NCBI GenBank assembly: GCA_031254635.1
Contig: JAIRUB010000031.1
Location: 1-23,080 of the forward strand
Source of the DNA: Prevotellaceae bacterium
GTDB lineage: Bacteria > Bacteroidota > Bacteroidia > Bacteroidales > UBA932
DNA length: 23,080 bases
Reading direction: 5' to 3'
Position numbers and translations under genes: made by a program. This document shows positions 6,734-14,864 of the stretch, one piece after another. A model generated the notes under the pieces. That model was given only the letters and a program-made list of their open reading frames with translations. It did not search any database and was not told the DNA's origin. The stretch's first letter is position 1. Each line of letters begins with the position of its first letter.

Positions 6734-7679
6734 TCAGCCCTTAATCACCGCCAACGGACTTAACTCTACCTTGATTTTTACCAAGTCGGACTGAAAGACC
6801 ATCACTTGCAAAATATCTTTGTAAGCCGAGGAGGCTTCTTCCAAATCCGACTTGCTGCGGATAGCGTGAATAATACCTAAGTCATCTAACTTGCGTTGTT
6901 CTTCTTCTAAGTTCAAAGTTTTAATGGCAGCGGTGCGACTCATCGTCCGTCCGGCCCCGTGCGAGCAACTCATAAAACTTTCAGGATTGCCCAAGCCTTC
7001 CACGATGTAGGATTTGGTACCCTGCGAGCCTGGAATGATGCCGATTTCACCGGCTTTGGCCGAAGTTGCGCCCTTGCGGTGTACCACTACATTTTCGTTG
7101 AAATGATATTCCCACGCGGCATAGTTGTGGGCAATATTAATGGTTGGCTCATATTTTATGCCGTTCAACACCCCTGAAACAACCTGCAGAATGCGCTCCA
7201 TCATCAACTGGCGATTGGCTAAGGCAAATTCGGTACAGTATTTCATTTCCTGATAGTATTGATGCGCCTCATTGGTTTTGAAAGGCAGGAAAGCCAAGTC
7301 GGCCTTGGGGCTTACTGATACAAACCATAATTCATTCAAACGTTTAGCCATATTATTGTAGTAATCGGCCACCTGTTTGCCGATATTGCGGCTTCCCGAG
7401 TGTACCATAATCCACAAATAACCATCGCCACAAGCTTGCAATTCGATGAAATGATCATCCGATATCTATACCAACAGCATTGGGAACAATCACTCCTTTG
7501 GTTGCCAACACGCCGCCAATGGGCATTCCGTAGCCCTCGTGGGTATCGGGCATTAAACACACTTGCTTGAAAGCAAAAGGCAAATTAGCTAAGTTTTTCG
7601 CCTGTCTCATTGAGCCTTCTTCGGCCTCGTCTAACCACATTTTAATGGGGATTCTTTCTGTTGAAATTATTTTTTGCAT
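6734..7679 (-). pseudogene. rtcB: RtcB RNA ligase, internally deleted and frameshifted
   Basis: RtcB joins 2',3'-cyclic phosphate and 5'-OH RNA ends in tRNA and RNA repair. The N-terminal piece (7679-7455) runs from MQKIISTERIPIKMW through MPDTHEGYGMPIGG to NAVGIDIG and then hits a stop. The C-terminal piece resumes at HFIELQACGDG in another frame and keeps HSGSRNIG, the guanylylation motif SCSHGAGRTMSR, and a normal C-terminus. By comparison with E. coli RtcB, about 90 residues between GIDIG and HFIE are missing, including the Cys metal ligand of GxDIGCGM and the Asn before HFIE. The junction is near 7455-7460. The remaining flanks look well conserved, so the deletion may be recent. It is very unlikely to be active. 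Confidence 0.9.
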
Positions 7680-7738
7680 AATTTTATTGTAAAGTGTTAA
7701 GCGATTTATTGGTTATAAAAATTTTCTTTTAAATGAAG

Positions 7739-8323
7739 CTATAATTTAATTTCCGTTGTAAAACGATAGGGCAGCAAAGCGTCTTCTCCGGCATAATCAA
7801 CCCCTATGCGCTGCGTAGCTTTAATGGTTTTGGCAGGAACATTTATTCCCCTGTCTTCTATCCATATCAAATCTCCACCGAGCGGTGTTCCCGTGAATGA
7901 AAAATGTAAGCCCAACGCTTTGGATAATTTTCCCGGGCCAATTAGAGAGTTTTTATTCACCTTTTGCTTTCCGGTGCGTTGCAGCATAGTGTCAATTCCG
8001 GTAAGCGGAATAGCGCCGCGAACTAGCACCGCATGAGGGGTTCCTTCGGTATGGGTAACCACATTGAATAGCGAATACATTCCGTAGCAAAGGTAAATGT
8101 AAGCGCAGCCGCCTTGCCAAAACATAACTTCCGTTCGCTTGGTTCGCCGTCCGCCGTACGCATGCGAAGCCTTGTCCGTAACTCCGGCGTATGCTTCTGT
8201 CTCAACGATTACCGCCTCGGTTAACCGCCCATCAATGCATGAACACAGCACTTTCCCCAGTAGTTCTTTACTGATTTTCACAACATCTTTTCGGGTATAA
8301 AACGATTGGGAAAGTTTCGGCAT
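7739..8323 (-). CDS. mpg: DNA-3-methyladenine (alkyladenine) glycosylase, AAG/MPG family
   Basis: A complete 194-residue AAG-family glycosylase that removes alkylated purines such as 3-methyladenine in base-excision repair. The active-site stretch is VETEAYAG (40-47), in which Glu43 corresponds to the catalytic Glu125 and Tyr45 to the DNA-intercalation-side Tyr127 of human AAG. DKASHAYGGRRTKRT (50-64) carries the conserved His54. AYIYLCYGMY and the C-terminal RIGVDYAGEDALLPYRF are also family signatures. The start is set by ATG 8323, 18 bases after a TATCTTTG box. It is divergent from the ORF6N gene. It is intact although the neighbouring rtcB has decayed. Confidence 0.95.
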   Translation of the reverse strand: MPKLSQSFYTRKDVVKISKELLGKVLCSCIDGRLTEAVIVETEAYAGVTDKASHAYGGRRTKRTEVMFWQGGCAYIYLCYGMYSLFNVVTHTEGTPHAVLVRGAIPLTGIDTMLQRTGKQKVNKNSLIGPGKLSKALGLHFSFTGTPLGGDLIWIEDRGINVPAKTIKATQRIGVDYAGEDALLPYRFTTEIKL

Positions 8324-8341
8324 ATAGCAAATTTTTTCTTA

Positions 8342-8378
8342 CAAAGATAACATCTTATCGGAAATGTTACTATATTTG
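8342..8378. promoter_or_regulatory. divergent -7 boxes for mpg (minus) and the ORF6N gene (plus)
   Basis: On the minus strand, TATCTTTG occupies 8349-8342, 18 bases before the mpg ATG. On the plus strand, TATATTTG occupies 8371-8378, 26 bases before the ORF6N ATG. Only 21 bases separate the two boxes, so the polymerase sites must overlap and the genes may compete or be controlled together. The -33 elements are not obvious. Confidence 0.6.
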
Positions 8379-8404
8379 TAAAAATTTTTAAATCCACCCT
8401 CATT

Positions 8405-8890
8405 ATGGAAATAATTTCTATCCAACAAAGAATTTTTGAAATACGTGGTTATCACGTTATGCTTGATTTTCATTTAACCGAACTTTTTGGCGTTGAAACA
8501 AAACGTTTAAAAGAAGCCGTTAGAAGAAATATGAGACGTTTTCCTTTAGATTTCATGTTTGAACTGACAAATGCGGAATATAACATGTTGATTTTCAGCT
8601 TAATGTCGCAAAATGCGACCTCAAACACGTCTTCACGTGGAGGTATTCGGTATGTGCCCTTTGCCTTCACCGAGCACGGTGTAACAATGTTATCATCGGT
8701 GCTTAATAGCGACAAGGCTATCGAAGTAAATGTGGCGGTTGTCCGCGCCTTTATTGCAGCTAAGCAGGTAGCCATTGAATATATTGAGTTGAGGAATCGT
8801 TTGGAATCCTTGGAATTTGAAGTAGGAGACATCAATAATGTCCTGGAGTATTTAATGACTATTCCTAAGCCGGCCCTGCCGGAACAATGA
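8405..8890 (+). CDS. ORF6N-domain (KilA-N-like) DNA-binding protein
   Basis: 161 residues. The ORF6N domain covers about residues 5-100: IQQRIFEIRGYHVMLDFHL, then LKEAVRRNMRRFPLDFMFEL, a variable loop, and YVPFAFTEHGVTMLSSVL. The rest is a predicted coiled coil (IEYIELRNRLESLEFEVGDINN). These proteins are common in phages and as single genes in Bacteroidota chromosomes. They bind DNA, but their biological role is usually unknown; some act as antirepressors in prophages. Here no phage gene is nearby, so it is probably a stranded accessory gene. The start is supported by the TATATTTG box 26 bases upstream. Length is near normal for the short family type. Confidence 0.88.
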   Translation: MEIISIQQRIFEIRGYHVMLDFHLTELFGVETKRLKEAVRRNMRRFPLDFMFELTNAEYNMLIFSLMSQNATSNTSSRGGIRYVPFAFTEHGVTMLSSVLNSDKAIEVNVAVVRAFIAAKQVAIEYIELRNRLESLEFEVGDINNVLEYLMTIPKPALPEQ

Positions 8891-8986
8891 AGAAGAATCG
8901 GCTTTCGTCAAGGCAACAAGGAGGAAGAATAGCCGGTTCATTTACAAAATAATATCCTCGTCCTCATCAGCGTACCATATTTTTCT

Positions 8987-8994
8987 TACCTTTG
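8987..8994 (+). promoter_or_regulatory. dapF -7 box TACCTTTG
   Basis: TACCTTTG fits TAnnTTTG and lies 19 bases before the dapF ATG at 9014. The 100 bases between the ORF6N stop and this box hold no other recognisable element. Confidence 0.6.
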
Positions 8995-9013
8995 CAAATT
9001 AATTTGTGTTTTT

Positions 9014-9841
9014 ATGGAACTCTTCTTTGCTAAATACCACGGATTGGGAAATGATTTTGTGTTAGTGGACCACGAAGAAGTCGCCACTTTCGACTTGGTA
9101 CAATTGGCTAAAACCCTCTGCGAACGCCATATCGGCATTGGCGCCGACGGTTTGATTGTTGTTAAATTCCGGCCATTGGAAATGTTGTTTTACAACAGCG
9201 ATGGAAGTACCGCTAAAATGTGCGGTAACGGAATTCGTTGTTTGGCGCATTATCTTTACACCTCCGGCTCGGACGCTTCGGAGTTTACGGTAAAAACAGG
9301 AGCCGGTAATATACAGGTAGAAATTACTAATACAGGACCTTTCCTTGCTAAGGTAAATATGGGAAAGCCCGACTTTACGCCGGCCAATATTCCGATACTT
9401 ACCAACGAGTCCGAATTTATCCATCAAACGGTAAATGTAGAAGGGAAAGAAGTTATGTTATCTTCGGTATTTATGGGAACAACACATACGGTTGTTTTTG
9501 TGGACGATATTAATACTGTTGATATTGAAAAAATCGGTAGAACCATTGGTTGTTTGCCCATTTTCCCTGATTATACCAACGTGAATTTTGTACAGGTAAT
9601 TGACAACAACACCTTGTGTGTGCGTACACACGAACGCGGCGTTGGGCCTACCTTGGCTTGTGGAACTGGCTGTTGCGCCGCGGCGGTAATGGCAAACAAG
9701 TTGGGCTATATCGACACGGAGGTAAAGGTAGAATTGGCGATGGGTACCCTCGATGTTGAAATTACCGATGATGGTGTTTACCTGCAAGGTCCTGCTGTAC
9801 GTACTTATGACGGTAATATGTCAATCGAACATTTGTTGTAA
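9014..9841 (+). CDS. dapF: diaminopimelate epimerase DapF
   Basis: A full-length 275-residue DapF, which interconverts LL- and meso-diaminopimelate for lysine and peptidoglycan synthesis. The two catalytic cysteines are present: Cys70 in NSDGSTAKMCGNGIRC (61-76) and Cys216 in PTLACGTGCC (212-221). The substrate-binding Asn13 (GLGNDF), Asn191 (TNVNFV) and Glu207-Arg208 (HERG) are also present. One oddity is MGTTHTV at 154-160, where most DapF proteins have GNPH; the Asn there normally contacts substrate. A neighbour partly compensating cannot be excluded. It is a single-gene transcript with its own -7 box. The downstream M13 remnant begins 10 bases after the stop. Confidence 0.95.
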   Translation: MELFFAKYHGLGNDFVLVDHEEVATFDLVQLAKTLCERHIGIGADGLIVVKFRPLEMLFYNSDGSTAKMCGNGIRCLAHYLYTSGSDASEFTVKTGAGNIQVEITNTGPFLAKVNMGKPDFTPANIPILTNESEFIHQTVNVEGKEVMLSSVFMGTTHTVVFVDDINTVDIEKIGRTIGCLPIFPDYTNVNFVQVIDNNTLCVRTHERGVGPTLACGTGCCAAAVMANKLGYIDTEVKVELAMGTLDVEITDDGVYLQGPAVRTYDGNMSIEHLL

Positions 9842-9850
9842 ATAAAAAAA

Positions 9851-10268
9851 ATGAAAAAACTAATCTCCCCATCCTGTTGTTTTGCGCTCATACTTGGCGC
9901 TTGCAACAGCAACCCAAAAGTGTCGGGAATTGATATTTACAACTTATATACAACAGCCAATCCGACTCACAATTTTTATCAGTACGCCTGTGGCGGATAG
10001 ATAGCAAACAATCCGCTTAAATCAGAGTATGCACGCTGTTGCTTTAAATCAACAGGGAAGCCTGCCTATTAAAGTGATACTCGAAGAAATTGCGGTGCTT
10101 GACGGAAAACAAGCTATTCAGGTTAAAATTGCCGAGATGCACAAGAAAGGTATGTATCCATTTTTCATCATTGCAGCCGAAGCCGACTTTACCAATAGCA
10201 GCATGAATATTGCCTGGTTATATCAGAATGGATTAAGCCTCGGTGACCGCGATTATTATCTCGAATAA
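9851..10268 (+). pseudogene. M13-family (PepO/neprilysin-like) peptidase, 5' remnant
   Basis: The frame from ATG 9851 encodes a lipoprotein signal (CFALILGAC) and the typical M13 N-terminus (TTANPTHNFYQYACGG). It is cut by TAG at 9998-10000 exactly where the family has an invariant Trp (ACGGW). The same frame continues past the stop with IANNPLKSEYAR. After a frameshift and a deletion, 10029-10268 resumes with QGSLPIKVILEEI, KKGMYPFFII and SSMNIAWLYQNGLSLGDRDY, then stops. The remaining ~500 residues, including the HExxH zinc site, are missing. This was an envelope oligopeptidase; only about a fifth is left. It is convergent with the mlaF-like gene. Confidence 0.88.
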
Positions 10269-10306
10269 GGAACGACTAATTAGTGTTAACCCTTAAACTT
10301 TGAGTT

Positions 10307-11065
10307 TTATTTTGCCGACAGTTTCTTCAACATCTTCGTCATGTTAGAGGCGAAAATGAAATTGTTGAGTTCAAGGCTGTTGGCCTGCAGGATATCGGCC
10401 GAAGAGCCTTCCCACCATTTTTTGCCTTGGTAAATATATATTACTTTGTCGCCTATTTCCATCACCGAGTTCATATCGTGGGTGTTGACTATGGTAGTAA
10501 TATTGTATTCCTGCGTAATTTCGCGGATGAGGTTATCAATGAGGATGGCTGTATTAGGGTCGAGGCCCGAATTCGGCTCATCACAGAAGAGGTATGAGGG
10601 ATTTAAGGCAATAGCACGGGCAATGCCCACACGCTTCTGCATCCCGCCGCTCAACTCAGAGGGGTAGTGTTTTTCGGCGCCGATAATATCCACCCGCTTC
10701 AAACAAAAATTCACTCGTTCGCGCTTTTCTTCATAACTCTTATTGGTAAACATCGTCAGGGGAAACATCACATTCTCTTCAACGGTGGCAAAATCGAACA
10801 AGGCCCCTCCCTGAAAAAGCATCCCGATATTTTGACGCATGACTTTTTTTTCTTTGAATGGCAAGCGGCTAAACAGCACATCGTTGTACCAAATTTCACC
10901 AGCGTCGGCATCGTGTAGTCCTACCAAGGTTTTGAGGAGCACGGTTTTTCCTGAACCGCTGGCTCCGATAATAAGGTTGGTTTTCCCCGGCTCGAAACTC
11001 GCAGAAATGTCATCAAGCACGGTTTTTTCGTTAAACGATTTGTATATGTTTTTTGCCTTAATCAT
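10307..11065 (-). CDS. mlaF: MlaF-like ABC transporter ATPase (phospholipid / MCE transport)
   Basis: 252 residues from ATG 11065 (MIKAKNIYKSF); a longer open frame upstream to 11179 lies inside the permease gene and has no ABC homology. Walker A is GASGSGKT (34-41), the Q-loop follows MLFQGGALFD, the ABC signature is LSGGMQKR (138-145), and Walker B is YLFCDEP (158-164), with the D-loop SGLDP. The FQGGALFD stretch and the NTHDM switch-His region are typical of Mla/Mkl importers-exporters that move phospholipid between inner and outer membranes. The gene starts 4 bases after the mlaE-like stop, so the two form an operon. No MCE-domain (MlaD) gene follows in the window. Confidence 0.92.
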   Translation of the reverse strand: MIKAKNIYKSFNEKTVLDDISASFEPGKTNLIIGASGSGKTVLLKTLVGLHDADAGEIWYNDVLFSRLPFKEKKVMRQNIGMLFQGGALFDFATVEENVMFPLTMFTNKSYEEKRERVNFCLKRVDIIGAEKHYPSELSGGMQKRVGIARAIALNPSYLFCDEPNSGLDPNTAILIDNLIREITQEYNITTIVNTHDMNSVMEIGDKVIYIYQGKKWWEGSSADILQANSLELNNFIFASNMTKMLKKLSAK

Positions 11066-11069
11066 GCCC

Positions 11070-11810
11070 TTAGAGTAGCAATTGCGTAAGAATAAGATTG
11101 AAGATAAGAATAGCCACACAACAGGACACAATAGCTCGCGTACTCGAACGCCCCACGTGCAGCGAGCCGCCAAAAGCATAATAACCGAAAAAGGCCGATA
11201 CCGAGGTAATGATAAAGCTGAAAACAGCCATTTTAATCATACTGTAAGTGATGTAGAAGTTGTTGAACTCCATTTGTAAACCATCAACATATTGACTAAT
11301 GGTAATCACCCCCGTAGCCGCCACAATTAGCCAACCGCCGGCAAGCCCCACAATAAAACTCAACAACATAAGCAGGGGATTAAACACCGTAGCTGCAATA
11401 ATTTTCGGAAGAATAAGGTAGTTGGCCGAATTTACCCCCATCATTTCCATGGCATCAATTTGTTCGGTAATACGCATACTGCCAATTTCGGAGGCAATGT
11501 TTGATCCGATTTTTCCGGCTAAAATAAGCGCAATCATAGTAGAACTGAACTCTAAGACCATGGTCTCGCGGGTCATATAGCCCACATACATCTTCGGGAT
11601 AAGTGGACTAACTATATTAAACGATGATTGCAAGGCAATTACGCCGCCAATAAACACAGAAATGATGGCTACAATGGCAATAGAGCTTAATCCCAACTTT
11701 TCCGTTTCAAGGATTAGCTGACGCCAAAATACCGATATACGGTCCGGGCGAGTAAACACCTTTCGCATGAGCAGGAAATAACGTCCGAAAAGTTCGAAAA
11801 ATGAATGCAT
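11070..11810 (-). CDS. mlaE: MlaE-family ABC transporter permease
   Basis: 246 residues of the MlaE/YrbE permease family. An amphipathic N-terminus (FFELFGRYFLLMRKVF) precedes about five membrane helices. The conserved core is visible: TRETMVLEFSSTMIALILAG, KIGSNIASEIGSMRITEQID, and AMEMMGVNSANYLILPK, which is the coupling-helix region contacting MlaF. It is the first gene of an operon with the MlaF-like ATPase 4 bases downstream. A TACCTTTG box precedes it. The substrate is inferred to be phospholipid from the family. It appears complete and under constraint. Confidence 0.92.
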   Translation of the reverse strand: MHSFFELFGRYFLLMRKVFTRPDRISVFWRQLILETEKLGLSSIAIVAIISVFIGGVIALQSSFNIVSPLIPKMYVGYMTRETMVLEFSSTMIALILAGKIGSNIASEIGSMRITEQIDAMEMMGVNSANYLILPKIIAATVFNPLLMLLSFIVGLAGGWLIVAATGVITISQYVDGLQMEFNNFYITYSMIKMAVFSFIITSVSAFFGYYAFGGSLHVGRSSTRAIVSCCVAILIFNLILTQLLL

Positions 11811-11834
11811 ATTTTGAAAGAAATTTTCAAGTTA

Positions 11835-11842
11835 CAAAGGTA
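11835..11842 (-). promoter_or_regulatory. mlaEF -7 box TACCTTTG (minus strand)
   Basis: Read on the minus strand this is TACCTTTG, 24 bases before the MlaE-like ATG. It is identical to the boxes before dapF, the TonB receptor and the zincin gene. No clear -33 element. Confidence 0.55.
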
Positions 11843-12150
11843 AGCATAATTTACGGATTTACAGGCACTGTCCCATTTTGCACTTCCGGAACGCACGAAA
11901 AGAGGTTCACATATAATGTTTTACAAAAATATTTTGAATTTAATGAGAGACTGTTTTGAATTTCAAAAATAACATATAAATATTTGTTTATCAGTATATT
12001 AATCGAACAATGTTCTATATTTTTTTGATTATAAGCCAATTAAATACAAAGAAAAAGAACAAAACTGGCGATGTGGACAAATGTGAGGCTGATATGCATT
12101 ACAATCAATTGATTTTAACATATTTACATTATTTTTAAGATAGGAGTAAA
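11843..12150. other. AT-rich gap without a recognisable gene
   Basis: About 300 bases between the mlaEF promoter and the first transposase remnant. Only short reading frames occur and none resembles a known protein. The composition becomes strongly AT-rich towards 12140. The right-hand edge probably contains the left flank of the zinc-finger insertion sequence, but no terminal inverted repeat could be recognised by eye. Confidence 0.5.
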
Positions 12151-12155
12151 AAATT

Positions 12156-12535
12156 TGTATTTTCTGTGGCAGCAAAATCATGAAGAAAAATGGTTTTTTT
12201 CGTGGCAAACAACGTTACAAATGTCATATTTGTGGTCGTCAATTTTCGTCAAGGAATGAGGTCTCATTAGACGAACTATGACATTTATATTCGAGTGGCA
12301 AACAAACATACACTCAACAAAGCTGGCAAGACAAACGAAAGAAGAATTTGCTGACAATTTGAATAATTGGTTGGTTCGATGGGAAAATTATCTAAATGAA
12401 CGCAGCAAATCGCCCTCAACAGGAAAGACGTATTACACACATAAACGTTTGCGTAGTGCGTACTTGAGCCTAAAAAGACATTTGTCGTATCTGTTCGTTT
12501 CTCAGGATTATAGATACCTAACACAACGAATACAA
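12156..12535 (+). mobile_element. IS256-like zinc-finger transposase, left part (internally deleted)
   Basis: The frame through 12180 reads a two-CxxC zinc ribbon (CIFC upstream of the ATG, then RYKCHICGRQFSS), followed by EVSLDEL, a TGA stop at 12279-12281, and HLYSSGKQTYTQ in the same frame. The family has Trp where the TGA stands. The catalytic core is missing. A second frame from about 12320 gives the C-terminal part (QTKEEFADNLNNW, THKRLRSAYLSLKRHL, SYLF, QDY), and after a further shift IPNTTN (12514-12531). Homology then ends abruptly against an unrelated transposase. The rest of the C-terminus appears at 15991-16093. Not functional. Confidence 0.75.
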
Positions 12536-12805
12536 GGGCTTCGATATTGTTCATTGAGACAAATCCTTTGTCGATGATAACAGTAGCATCCTTCACTCCG
12601 CTTTCCTGTAAACATATCTTGAAAGCGCTAATATTCTTTATATTATCTGGTAATAGCCTATAGTATACAGGAACTTGCTGCTTGACTGAAAAAACGCACA
12701 TCAGATTACCTCATAGAGATAGTACCTGCCATTAAGATTTCTTAACTCTGTCCCTTTGCGCTTAAACGCTAATGCCCATTCCGGATGTGATGATTTGCTT
12801 TCCAT
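12536..12805 (-). mobile_element. IS4-like DDE transposase fragment, internally deleted
   Basis: Starting at ATG 12805, 34 residues of a transposase N-terminus are visible (SSHPEWALAFKRKGTE, LRNLNGRYYLYEV), ended by TGA at 12703-12701. From 12701 a second frame gives an internal segment, VFSVKQQVPVYYRLLP, DISAF-like NISAFKICLQESG, then VIIDKGF with the second catalytic Asp and NNIEAL. The segment between the two and the whole C-terminus are gone. The reading frame runs on past 12536, but there it only mirrors the opposite-strand zinc-finger transposase. IS family placement (IS4/IS1634 superfamily) is from memory of similar proteins. Confidence 0.7.
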
Positions 12806-12816
12806 AATTTTATGTT

Positions 12817-12844
12817 ATTACGTATATACGTAATTTCAAAGATA
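12817..12844 (-). promoter_or_regulatory. 18-bp perfect palindrome and -7 box before the IS4-like transposase
   Basis: ATTACGTATATACGTAAT (12817-12834) is a perfect 18-base palindrome. It sits between a minus-strand TATCTTTG box (12844-12837) and the transposase ATG at 12805. Its position, at about the transcription start, suits an operator or an expression-limiting hairpin, but no binding protein can be named. Confidence 0.5.
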
Positions 12845-12926
12845 CAAAAAAATATTACAAATGCAAGCATTTGAACGTCTTTTTTACACTATTACATATT
12901 TTGGAGAAAAGTTAGGGGTTAATGTA

Positions 12927-12958
12927 TTGCAAGAAATTGAAATGTTTTTGTAATTTCG
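12927..12958 (+). promoter_or_regulatory. candidate promoter of the GH92 pseudogene (TTG-N21-TAATTTCG)
   Basis: TTG (12927-12929) lies 21 bases from TAATTTCG (12951-12958), one mismatch from TAnnTTTG. The ATG of the glycosidase pseudogene is 18 bases downstream. A small inverted repeat, AAATGC/GCATTT, is present at 12859-12872. Confidence 0.4.
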
Positions 12959-12976
12959 TTAATTAAAATTGATATT

Positions 12977-14775
12977 ATGCGTAAAATTTATCCTTTTTTA
13001 CTCTGTGTTTGCTGGTTGTGGGCTTGTACCACCAAGCCACCCTTAATTTCTTATGTTAATCCGATGATTGGTACTGATGATGCAGGACATACCTATCCGG
13101 GAGCTACCCTGCCTTTCGGTATGGTGCAATTAAGTCCCGACACCAAATTTTCTGGCTGGCAAGGCTGTTCGGGCTACCACTACGAAGATTCGCTGATTTA
13201 CGGTTTTTCGCATACGCACCTCAGCGGCACAGGTTGCGAGGACTACTGCGATGTGTTGGTAGTACCGCAAATAGGTGAAATTCGTTGGGTTAACGAAGAT
13301 TATAAATCAGTATTTCGTCGAGAAACAGAAAAGGCTTCGCCGGGCTATTATGCCGTAACCCTCGATAGATATGGGATAAGAGCCGAACTGACAGTTACCG
13401 CCCGCGTGGGGATGCATAAATATACTTTTCAGAATACAAATCAAGGATATATATTAATCGACTTAAAGCATCGCGATAAATTATTGCAAAGTCGGATAGA
13501 AGTAAGCGGTGAGCGGCTGCCGTATATCACGGCAGTGGGCACGCGAACAGCGGTTGTTTTTTGTAGCCCACTTCTCTCAGCCCATTGCAGCAGAGCAAAT
13601 ACAAGACAGTACTAAGGCTGCCCTAAGCTTCGATTTAACAGATGGAAAGTCTTTATTACTTAAAGTAGCCATTTCATCAGTAAGTGTAGATAACGCATGT
13701 CAAAACCTTGAGGTTAAATTATCTGATTGGGATTTTGAACAGACTAAAAAAACAGCGGAAGCAATTTGGGAAGCAAAACTTTCGAAAGTACGGGTAGAAA
13801 GCGGAACAAAAGCGGAACGTATTAATTTTTACACCGCACTTTACCACGCATTTATTGTTCCTAACTTATATATGGATGTTAATGGCGAATTTAATGGCCG
13901 AAAAGGTAAAACTTATACTGCTGACGGCGACAACTATACTGTTTTTTCCTTTGGGACACCTACCGTGCCGCTCATCCGCTTTATACCATTTTACAGTCAA
14001 AACGTAACGAAGATTTTATTCGCTCTTTTCTGCGCTTGTACGATCATGGCGGGCTTCTACCTGTGTGGGAACTGGCTGGTAACGAGACTTTCTGCATGAT
14101 TGGTCACCACGCTGTGTCGGTGATTGCCGATGCCTACATGAAAGGGCTGCGCAATTTTGATGTAGACAAGACATACACTGCTTCTCGGAAAAGCGCTGAT
14201 ACTTCCTTGTTCGGACTACCTTTTTTCATTGAAAAGGGCTATATCCCCCTAATCGAAGAGAGCGAGTCGGTGTCGAAAACTCTCGAATATGCCTACAACG
14301 CCTGGTGCATAGCACAAATGGCCCAGGCTATGGGTAAGGAAACCGATTATGTTAAATATATTCAACGAGCGCAATGGCGCTTATTGATAAAGTGTATGGC
14401 AAGCGCGAGTTTAGCTCACGAACCTGGCAGGGTTTTTATGGAGTTGATGTAATAGCTACGGTGGACTTATGTAGACAACAGTTAATTAATGAAATATCAA
14501 TTAGTTTTATTCAGGCTACAGCCTCTTGGATTTTCCTTCCTCCGCAGGTAGAATTTTTTATTTCCGACAATGGCGAAACTTTTACTTCAGTTGGAGTGAT
14601 AAAAAATCATATAAACGAACATACTATGGATGCAATCTATCGTTTTACCAAAAGGGTTGGCAAGCAGGCACGCTATGTGCGTTTGGCGGGTAAATACTTT
14701 GGTCCCTGTCCCGAATGGCATCCGGGTGCAGGTTACCGCAGCTGACTCTTCGCCGGTGAGATTGATATTAAGTAA
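12977..14775 (+). pseudogene. GH92 alpha-mannosidase-like lipoprotein, broken
   Basis: The start encodes a lipoprotein signal (LLCVCWLWAC, Cys17) and then the typical GH92 N-terminal domain: YVNPMIGTDDAGHTYPGAT, LPFGMVQLSPDT, GFSHTHLSGTGC. The frame shifts near 13510 (QWAREQ, HFSQPI continue in frame 2) and again near 13952 (WDTYRAAHPLYTILQ, LLPVWELAGNETFCMIGH in frame 3). After YIQRAQ near 14370 the catalytic remainder is deleted. It joins a C-terminal discoidin-like (F5/8 type C) tail, TWQGFYGVDVIATVDL ... CPEWHPGAGYRS, which ends at TGA 14743-14745 where Trp is expected; the old stop is 14773-14775. GH92 enzymes trim alpha-mannosides from N-glycans. The discoidin tail may belong to the same gene or to a second, fused one. 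Confidence 0.88.
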
Positions 14776-14864
14776 GCAATTAATAATGAATAATGCACAG
14801 TAAAGCAGAATATTATTTTTGCTCATCTTTCAATTTTTCAGCAACACAACTCATAATGTCGTCT

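Noticed and set aside
8470..8835. 121-residue minus-strand ORF
   Set aside because: Antisense of the ORF6N-domain gene.
9062..9787. Two minus-strand ORFs of 109-121 residues
   Set aside because: Both are shadows of dapF, whose catalytic motifs are unambiguous.
12285..12535. C-terminal half of the minus-strand 138-residue ORF as part of the IS4-like transposase
   Set aside because: Below 12536 the minus-strand translation only mirrors the plus-strand zinc-finger transposase; the IS4-like homology ends at NNIEAL.
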